A stretch of 10,546 bases of DNA from Candidatus Avipropionibacterium avicola (GTDB lineage: Bacteria > Actinomycetota > Actinomycetes > Propionibacteriales > Propionibacteriaceae), in contig DVLP01000271.1 of NCBI GenBank assembly GCA_018715445.1, forward strand, positions 1-10,546. Reading direction: 5' to 3'. Positions 5,443-10,546 of this stretch are shown piece by piece (positions within the stretch are counted from its first letter, which is position 1; every line of letters starts with the position of its first letter). The notes beneath the pieces were generated by a model. The model was not told the DNA's origin, ran no database searches, and saw nothing but the letters and a program-made list of their open reading frames with translations. The translations under genes and the position numbers were made by a program.

Positions 5443-6234
5443 ATGCCGAACGCAATCACTCCCGACCGGACGCACGGCGTCGTCGACTCCGCCGACGGGA
5501 CACCGATCGCCTGGAGTCGGACCGGCACCGGCCCACACCTAGTGATGGTCCACTGTGTCGGCGTCTCCCGAGCCACCACACCCCAACCGACGCTGGCCGA
5601 CGCCCTCGCCGAACGCTTCACCGTGTGGACCTACGACCGTCGGGGCAAGGGTGAGAGCGGTACGACCGCGCCCTACGACGTGCAACGCGAAGTCGAGGAC
5701 CTCACCGCCGTCATCGGCCTGGCCGACGGCCCGGTCACCGCGTACGGATTCTCCTCCGGAGCAACGCTCTGCCTCATCGCCGCCGAGGCCGGTGCTCCGA
5801 TCGAACGCTTGGCACTGCTGGAGCCACCCCTCTACGACGAGCCCGACCCTGACCATGCGTTCCGCGCCGAGGGCGAGCGCCGCCTCGCCGAGGGGCCCGA
5901 CGTGCTGCACCACTGGTTTCACACCGATGTGGTCGGCGTCCCTGCCGAGGTGTTGGCCGAGCTGCCACCCCCGGCCGACGAGACCCTGCGCGACGCGGCC
6001 TCGCTGCTGCACGAGCTGACCTTCCTGCCGGGCACCCCGGCTCGTCGGTTCGCCGTGGTGCAGCAGCCGACCCTGGTCATCGCCTCGGACTCCACCGCAC
6101 CCGAGATCCACACCTGGGGAGAGCAACTGCAAGAAGCGATGCCCCAGGCGCGCCTGGCGATCCTTCCGGGCGAATGGCACGGAGTGGATGACGCGACGCT
6201 GACCAGGGCGATCGGCGATTTCGCTGGGGCGTAG
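5443..6234 (+). CDS. Alpha/beta hydrolase
   Basis: A 263-residue cytosolic alpha/beta-hydrolase-fold enzyme. The nucleophile elbow is YGFSSGA with Ser104; the probable acid is Asp216 (LVIASDS) and the base His246 (GEWHGVDD), spaced as in the family. The YDRRGKGES motif at 64-72 is the usual DxRGxGxS loop. The oxyanion-hole region reads VMVHCVGVSR, with Cys38 after the conserved His where Gly is usual. The substrate (ester, lactone, epoxide or C-C bond) cannot be told. The ATG at 5443 has AAGGAG 4 nt upstream. In-frame ATGs at 5383 and 5404 fall inside the operator and lack a ribosome binding site. The gene is divergent from an HxlR regulator and shares its operator, so induction by a ligand of that regulator, perhaps its substrate, is likely. 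It converges on tmk across a tandem-repeat array. Confidence 0.87.
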   Translation: MPNAITPDRTHGVVDSADGTPIAWSRTGTGPHLVMVHCVGVSRATTPQPTLADALAERFTVWTYDRRGKGESGTTAPYDVQREVEDLTAVIGLADGPVTAYGFSSGATLCLIAAEAGAPIERLALLEPPLYDEPDPDHAFRAEGERRLAEGPDVLHHWFHTDVVGVPAEVLAELPPPADETLRDAASLLHELTFLPGTPARRFAVVQQPTLVIASDSTAPEIHTWGEQLQEAMPQARLAILPGEWHGVDDATLTRAIGDFAGA

Positions 6235-6236
6235 GC

Positions 6237-6318
6237 CCCTCGACGAGCTCGGGGGACGTGAAGTCCCTCGACGAGCTCGGGGTACGTAGGGCCCTCGACG
6301 GGCTCGGGGGTCGTGGGT
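6237..6318. repeat. Three tandem copies of a ~27-bp GC-rich repeat
   Basis: The core ccctcgacgagctcgggg starts at 6237 and 6265 and recurs with one change (ccctcgacgggctcgggg) at 6292, giving periods of 28 and 27 bp. Each copy has a 5' ccc and a 3' gggg run, and the first two contain the 8-bp palindrome cgagctcg, so each can fold back on itself. The array fills the gap between the hydrolase stop (6232-6234) and the tmk stop (6318-6320). It may act as a bidirectional terminator or be a REP-like dispersed element. Similar 'ctcgac(a/g)agctcgg' intergenic words are, as I recall, frequent in related genomes. Confidence 0.7.
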
Positions 6319-6935
6319 CAGAGGAGTTGGTCGACCCGGGCGCGGATCTGCTCGGCGATCCGGTTGACCGAATCGCGGGCCGGCAGCACCAGGTAGCGGT
6401 CGGGGTCCTGCTCGGCCAGGGTCAGGAAGCCCTCGCGGGCCCGCTGGTGGAAGGCCTCGCCGGCACCCTCGACCCGATCCTGGTCCTGCTTGGTGTGCAC
6501 GGCGACATCGGGGTCGACGTCGAGCAGCACGGTCAGGTCGGGTCGCAGGTCCTCGGTGGCCCACCGGGCGATGGTGGCCACCTCGTCGACGGCGAGCACC
6601 CGCCCGGCGCCCTGGTAGGCCAACATCGAGTCGACGTAGCGGTCCGAGACCACCACGGCACCCTTGGCGAGGGCCGGGCGCACCACGGCGAACAGGTGCT
6701 GGGCCTTGTCAGCGGCGTAGAGCAGTGCCTCGGCGCGTGGGTCGATGTCACCCCAGACCGGATCGAGCAGCAGTCCCCGGATCTGCTTGCCCACCAGGGA
6801 ATCCCCGGGCTCGAAGGTTCGGACGACCTCGCGTCCCCGTTCCCGGGTGAGCCAGTCCACCAACAGGCGAGCCTGGGTCGTCTTACCGGCGCCGTCACCG
6901 CCCTCGAGGACGATGAACAGGCCTGGACCGGTCAC
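6318..6935 (-). CDS. tmk: Thymidylate kinase (dTMP kinase)
   Basis: A 205-residue enzyme, the usual family size, phosphorylating dTMP to dTDP with ATP on the way to dTTP. Visible motifs: the P-loop GGDGAGKTT (residues 12-20); FEPGDS (41-46) at the place of the usual REPGG dTMP-binding loop; the DRY motif at 98-100 (VVVSDRYVDSMLAYQGAGR); LTVLLDVDPD (134-143); and the LID segment around DRVEGAGEAFHQRAREGF (153-170). The start is GTG at 6935, inside a GTGA overlap with the stop codon of the upstream CYTH/CHAD-like gene, with a GAGGTG ribosome binding site 5 nt before it. This implies translational coupling as the third gene of a topA operon. The stop lies at the edge of the tandem-repeat array. 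Confidence 0.95.
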   Translation of the reverse strand: MTGPGLFIVLEGGDGAGKTTQARLLVDWLTRERGREVVRTFEPGDSLVGKQIRGLLLDPVWGDIDPRAEALLYAADKAQHLFAVVRPALAKGAVVVSDRYVDSMLAYQGAGRVLAVDEVATIARWATEDLRPDLTVLLDVDPDVAVHTKQDQDRVEGAGEAFHQRAREGFLTLAEQDPDRYLVLPARDSVNRIAEQIRARVDQLL

Positions 6936-8248
6936 GACCGCACCTCGTCCATCACGTCGTCGAGCTCCTCCAGCAGACGTTCCCGGCGACGCTCGACATC
7001 GGCGTGGACCCGCTCGAACTCACGCCCCAGCGCGAAGGCCTCGTCCACGGTGGCGGTCGTCACCTGGGCACGCAACCGTTCACCGTCGGAGTCGACACAG
7101 TCGGCCAGACGTCGACCCAACTTGCGCAGTTTCTTGGCCCGCTTGCGATCCCGGCCGCCGCGGGCGAAGGTGACGACGAGTTCCTCGGCCGGACCGATGG
7201 CCGCTGCCGCATCCTGCCAGGCCTGCTCCGGGGCATCGGTCGTCAGTCCACCGACGGCCTGTTCGACACGGGTCAGAGCGAGTCCGCGCAGGCGTTCGAT
7301 GGCGGCATCGCTGTCGGTGGGCCAACTGTCGAGGATCTGGGGTGCGCGGACGTCGGCCACCAACAGGTCGATCAGCCCGAGTCGGCGGGTCTGGTCCTGC
7401 CCGGAATCGACATAGCTGTCGAGCGTCGAGCGCAGACCGGCCGCCCACTGTGGGTCGAGGGCCGGCTCCAGCAGCCCGATCCTGCGTGACAGGTCGGCGA
7501 CCGGCTGCGGATCGGTGCTCACGACCACCTGCCGCAGCGCGGTCGCGATCTCCCGGGCCACGAACTGGTCGAACCATCCGGACGACATCCGTTCCGGGTC
7601 AGGGAAGTCGGTCTCGTTGGTGGCCGGCGCACCGAGGCGTCGAGCCAGGCTCGGGAAGACCGTCACGCTGGTCCCGCCGGCCTCGACCAGGGTCTGCTCG
7701 ATCCAGGCCAGCTGATCAGGGTTGAGCGACTTCTTCCCTGCCCTGACAGTGATCTCACGGAACCGTGCAGTGATCACCCCACCACGGCGGATGGTCACCT
7801 TGGCATCGCTGAGGATCCCCATCTCGTTGCCGCTGTCCCCGCGGATCTGGAAGTCCTGCCGCTCGACCTGCAGCGTCGCCACCGGGCTGAGCGGAGCATG
7901 GCGGCGCAACGGCGCCAGGATCTCGTCCCACTCCGGTGGCACGGTCGCCGTACCGTCGGAAGCACGGGTCCGTTCCCCGTCGAGTCCGAGCCAGTTCGCT
8001 GCGGCCAGGCCCCACTCGTCACCGTCGGGGTCGCTGCGATGGATCAGCACGACCCCGGCGCGCACCAGCCGGAAGTCGGCGGTGTCGGCCACCGTGGTGA
8101 CATGACGCCGCGCGCTCCCGGCCCGGAAGGCGAGGTTGCGCAGCCCGAGCACCTGGTGGGCGATCGGCGGCAGCAGCGACGGAAAGGGCAGCTCGACACG
8201 GATCCGGGTACGCCCGGCACGTGCGGACACCGATCCGTTGCCGGTCAT
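6932..8248 (-). CDS. Degenerate CYTH/CHAD-like domain protein
   Basis: A 438-residue protein with no signal peptide or membrane segment. Residues 1-195 resemble a CYTH (triphosphate tunnel) domain by pattern: RIRVELPF near the start, HVTTVADTADFRLVRAGVVLIHR (49-71), ATLQVERQDFQI (124-135), and ARFREITVRAG followed by LNPDQLAWIEQTLVEAGG (161-192). Residues about 225-438 are helical and charged like a CHAD domain (RKRAKKLRKLGRRLADCVD, then FALGREFERVHADVERRRERLLEEL). The ExExK catalytic signature of CYTH enzymes is not intact, and the His-rich polyphosphate-binding residues of CHAD are sparse. A catalytic role is therefore doubtful; polyphosphate or nucleotide binding is an inference from fold only. 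The ATG at 8248 overlaps the topA stop by 4 nt (ATGA), and its own stop overlaps the tmk start. I am sure it is a real gene and moderately sure of the domain call. Confidence 0.7.
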   Translation of the reverse strand: MTGNGSVSARAGRTRIRVELPFPSLLPPIAHQVLGLRNLAFRAGSARRHVTTVADTADFRLVRAGVVLIHRSDPDGDEWGLAAANWLGLDGERTRASDGTATVPPEWDEILAPLRRHAPLSPVATLQVERQDFQIRGDSGNEMGILSDAKVTIRRGGVITARFREITVRAGKKSLNPDQLAWIEQTLVEAGGTSVTVFPSLARRLGAPATNETDFPDPERMSSGWFDQFVAREIATALRQVVVSTDPQPVADLSRRIGLLEPALDPQWAAGLRSTLDSYVDSGQDQTRRLGLIDLLVADVRAPQILDSWPTDSDAAIERLRGLALTRVEQAVGGLTTDAPEQAWQDAAAAIGPAEELVVTFARGGRDRKRAKKLRKLGRRLADCVDSDGERLRAQVTTATVDEAFALGREFERVHADVERRRERLLEELDDVMDEVRS

Positions 8249-10546
8249 GACTCCGCCGAGCTCGAACCGGCCTTCTTCGCCGCAGCCTTCTTCGCCGACG
8301 ACTTCTTGGCCGGGGCCTTCTTCGCCGTGGTCTTCTTCGCGGCGGTCTTCTTGGCCGCCGTCTTCTTGGCGGTCGACTTCTTGGCGGTCTTCTTCGCCGC
8401 CCGCTTCTTCGGTGCCGGACCCTTGGCGCGCTTGTCGGCCAACAGCTCGATCGCCCGCTCCCGGCTCAGCTCCTCGACACTGTCGTCGCGACGCAACGTG
8501 GCATTGGTCTCGCCGTCGGTGACGTACGGGCCGAAGCGGCCGTCCTTGACCACGATCGGTCGGTTCGAGCTCGGGTCCTCCCCCAGCTCCTTCAACGGGG
8601 GCTTGGCTGCGGCCCGACCACGCTGCTTGGGCTGGGAGTAGATCTGCTCCGCCTCGGCCAGCGTGATGGAGAAGATCTGGTCCTCACTGGTGAGCGACCG
8701 CGAGTCCGTCCCCTTCTTCAGGTACGGGCCGTAGCGGCCGTTCTGCGCGGTGATCTCGGTGCCGTCCTCGGCGGCGCCGACCACACGGGGCAGCGACAGC
8801 AGCTTGAGGGCGTCGTCCAGATCCACGGTGGCGAGGTCCATCGACCGGAACAACGAACCGGTACGGGGTTTGGCCGACTTGGGGGCATCGTCCTCGAGCA
8901 CCTCGGTGACATAGGGCCCGAAGCGGCCGTTGCGGGCCACGATCCGGTGACCGCTGTCGGGATCGACCCCGAGCTCACGCTCCTCACCCATCGGCGAGGC
9001 CAGCAGCTCCTTCGCCTTCTCGACGGTCAGCTCGTCGGGGGGCAACTGGTCATCGACATTGGCACGGGTGCCGTCCTCGGACTCGACGTAGGTGCCGTAG
9101 CGTCCGACGCGGACCACGATCCCCGAATCCATGTCCCCCAAGGCAAAGGTGGACAGGGCCCGGGCGTCGATGTCGCCGAGCTCGGTGACCAGGGTGTTCA
9201 GCCCGCTGCGCGCATCGGTGCCGCCACCGGCCTCGGGATCGCCGAAGTAGAAGTCACCCAGCACCTCCACCCGACGTGCATCACCTGCGGCCACCTTGTC
9301 GAGCACGTCCTCCATGTCGGCGGTGAACTGGTAGTCGACCAGGTGGGAGAAGTGCTCCTCCAACAACCGCGTCACGGCAAAGGCCAGCCAGGTCGGGACC
9401 AGCGCCGATCCCTTCTTGAACACGTAGTCCCGGCTGGTGATGGTGCGGATGATGGAGGCATAGGTCGAGGGTCGACCGATCTCCAACTCCTCCAGCTTCG
9501 CCACCAGGCTCGGCTCGGTGTAGCGGGCCGGCGGCCGGGTCTCGTGACCCGACGCGGTCACCGAGACCGGGTCCAGGTCCTGACCGGCACTCAGTTGCGG
9601 CAGTCGCGACTGGGCGTCGTCGGACTGGCGCCCGGCACCCTCGTCGACCGATTCCACGTACGCCCGAAGGAATCCGGGGAAGGTGATCGTGCGGCCACTG
9701 GCGACGAACAAGCAGTTGTCGCCCGGACCCTCACCCTGCGTGGCGCGGGCATCGATCCGGACCGAGACCGACTCACCCTTGGCATCGGCCATCTGGGAGG
9801 CGATGGTGCGCATCCAGATCAGCTCGTACAACCGGAACCGATCACCGGTCAGTCCGGACTGCGCGGGGGTCCGGAAGCTGTCCCCGGCGGGGCGGATCGC
9901 CTCGTGCGCCTCCTGGGCGTTCTTCACCTTGGAGGTGTACATCCGCGGCGACTTCGGCAGGTAGGCCTCGCCGTACAACTGCTTCACCTGGGCCCGGGCG
10001 GCCGAGACCGCCGACGAGGCCAGGGTGATCGAGTCGGTACGCATGTAGGTGATGTAGCCGCCCTCGTACAGCTCCTGGGCGACCGACATGGTCCGCTGGG
10101 CGGTGAAGCCCAGCTTGCGGCCGGCCTCCTGCTGCAGCGTGGTGGTGCGGAAGGGTGCGTACGGCTTGCGGGTGTACGGCTTCGCCTCCACCTTCTGCAC
10201 GGCGTAGCGAGCCGACTCCAGCCGCTGGGCCAGCGACTGTGCCGCCGCTTCGTCGAGGTGGAGCAGCGTCTCGTCGCCCAACCGTCCGGTCGAGCCGAAG
10301 TCGCGTCCCTGAGCGATCCGACGCCCGTCGACCTGCTGCAGCCGGGCGGAGAACTGCCGTGGCTCTGCGGACTCCCCGGCGTCGAGCACCGCGTCGAGGT
10401 CCCAGTAGGAGGCGACCCGGAAGGCGATCCGTTCACGTTCCTTGTCGACGACGAGCCGGGTGGCGACCGACTGGACCCGCCCGGCCGACAGCCGCGGCAT
10501 GACCTTCTTCCACAGCACCGGCGAGACCTCGTAGCCGTAGAGGCGG
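8245..10546 (-). CDS. topA: DNA topoisomerase I, 5' end outside the window
   Basis: Type IA topoisomerase that relaxes negatively supercoiled DNA. The window holds the last 766 residues; the N-terminal TOPRIM domain lies beyond the right edge. The first residues present, RLYGYEVSPVLWKKV, then LSAGRVQSVATRLVVDKE, match the family. The catalytic Tyr is in GGYITYMRTDS (codon at 10045-10047). AHEAIRPA and IGRPSTYASII are further family motifs. The C-terminal part has four GRxGxY repeats of the actinobacterial type (VRVGRYGTYVE, NGRFGPYVTE, NGRYGPYLKK, DGRFGPYVTD) in place of zinc-binding Cys motifs. The last about 60 residues are a Lys/Ala tail of AKK units, a DNA-binding extension known from mycobacterial and other actinobacterial TopA. 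The stop overlaps the next gene's ATG by 4 nt, so this is the first visible gene of a topA-CYTH/CHAD-tmk operon. Confidence 0.96.
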   Translation of the reverse strand, partial: RLYGYEVSPVLWKKVMPRLSAGRVQSVATRLVVDKERERIAFRVASYWDLDAVLDAGESAEPRQFSARLQQVDGRRIAQGRDFGSTGRLGDETLLHLDEAAAQSLAQRLESARYAVQKVEAKPYTRKPYAPFRTTTLQQEAGRKLGFTAQRTMSVAQELYEGGYITYMRTDSITLASSAVSAARAQVKQLYGEAYLPKSPRMYTSKVKNAQEAHEAIRPAGDSFRTPAQSGLTGDRFRLYELIWMRTIASQMADAKGESVSVRIDARATQGEGPGDNCLFVASGRTITFPGFLRAYVESVDEGAGRQSDDAQSRLPQLSAGQDLDPVSVTASGHETRPPARYTEPSLVAKLEELEIGRPSTYASIIRTITSRDYVFKKGSALVPTWLAFAVTRLLEEHFSHLVDYQFTADMEDVLDKVAAGDARRVEVLGDFYFGDPEAGGGTDARSGLNTLVTELGDIDARALSTFALGDMDSGIVVRVGRYGTYVESEDGTRANVDDQLPPDELTVEKAKELLASPMGEERELGVDPDSGHRIVARNGRFGPYVTEVLEDDAPKSAKPRTGSLFRSMDLATVDLDDALKLLSLPRVVGAAEDGTEITAQNGRYGPYLKKGTDSRSLTSEDQIFSITLAEAEQIYSQPKQRGRAAAKPPLKELGEDPSSNRPIVVKDGRFGPYVTDGETNATLRRDDSVEELSRERAIELLADKRAKGPAPKKRAAKKTAKKSTAKKTAAKKTAAKKTTAKKAPAKKSSAKKAAAKKAGSSSAES
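8248..8433 (-). repeat. Repetitive segment encoding the Lys/Ala tail of topoisomerase I
   Basis: About 62 codons made mostly of short units encoding TAKK, TAAKK, APAKK and SSAKK. The DNA is an imperfect repeat of cttcttsgccg-like words on the plus strand. By family knowledge such tails bind DNA non-specifically and affect processivity. Repeat number is likely to vary between strains through slippage. Confidence 0.8.

Noticed and set aside
4642..6318. The two tandem-repeat arrays as ends of one mobile element
   Set aside because: The two arrays do not share sequence or orientation, there is no transposase or integrase between them, and no target-site duplication was found.
5539..6564. A 341-codon minus-strand open frame opposite the hydrolase
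   Set aside because: It overlaps the hydrolase antisense and runs through the tandem repeats into tmk in another frame. The composition is repetitive with no family motifs.
6258..7415. A 385-codon plus-strand open frame across tmk and the CYTH/CHAD gene
   Set aside because: It is antisense to two well-supported coupled genes. Its second half is Ser/Arg-rich nonsense and it starts inside the tandem repeats.
8250..8420. CRISPR-like array in the topoisomerase tail
   Set aside because: The units are short, imperfect and in frame, and they encode AKK repeats. There are no spacers.

Overview
This is a GC-rich, gene-dense window with actinobacterial character. It carries a secreted Rpf-type lysozyme-like protein with a LysM domain, a HolB with an actinobacterial-style P-loop (Arg for Lys), a topoisomerase I that ends in GRxGxY repeats and a Lys/Ala tail instead of zinc fingers, and promoter-like elements of the TANNNT type. 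A member of the Propionibacteriales/Propionibacteriaceae is my best guess. That guess rests on gene content and style, not on any search.

Layout. Positions 1-79 hold the first 26 codons of a minus-strand lipoprotein whose remainder lies outside the window. A hairpin-rich 86-bp gap separates it from an Rpf-like secreted muralytic protein (166-747, minus). A 453-bp non-coding stretch follows (748-1200), with a candidate promoter, a long structured leader and a large inverted repeat. Next come a DoxX-family membrane protein with an unusually long disordered N-terminus (1201-2280, minus) and a divergent HAD-family phosphatase-like gene (2417-3028, plus). That gene converges on holB (3049-4236, minus), which encodes the clamp-loader delta-prime subunit. 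Divergent from holB is a small thiamine-binding-fold protein (4307-4624, plus). It is followed by a divergent pair under one obvious operator: an HxlR regulator with a C-terminal SCP2-like domain (4675-5364, minus) and an alpha/beta hydrolase (5443-6234, plus). The right-hand 4.2 kb is a minus-strand operon, topA (5' end outside the window), then a CYTH/CHAD-like protein, then tmk. Both junctions are 4-nt stop/start overlaps.

How it fits together. topA, tmk and holB form a replication/nucleotide neighbourhood that I recall as common in Actinobacteria. Here tmk and holB are separated by about 2 kb holding the thiamine-binding-fold gene and the HxlR/hydrolase module. The module sits between two short tandem-repeat arrays, at 4642-4679 and 6237-6318, so it may be a local insertion. 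The HxlR protein probably represses both itself and the hydrolase through the palindrome at 5400-5418. The left third (lipoprotein, Rpf, DoxX) is cell-envelope related.

No tRNA, rRNA, CRISPR array, transposase or phage gene was seen. Nothing in the window is convincingly a new multi-gene system. The most interesting points are the regulatory and repeat structures around ordinary genes, the HxlR-SCP2/hydrolase module, and the degenerate CYTH/CHAD protein coupled to topA and tmk.
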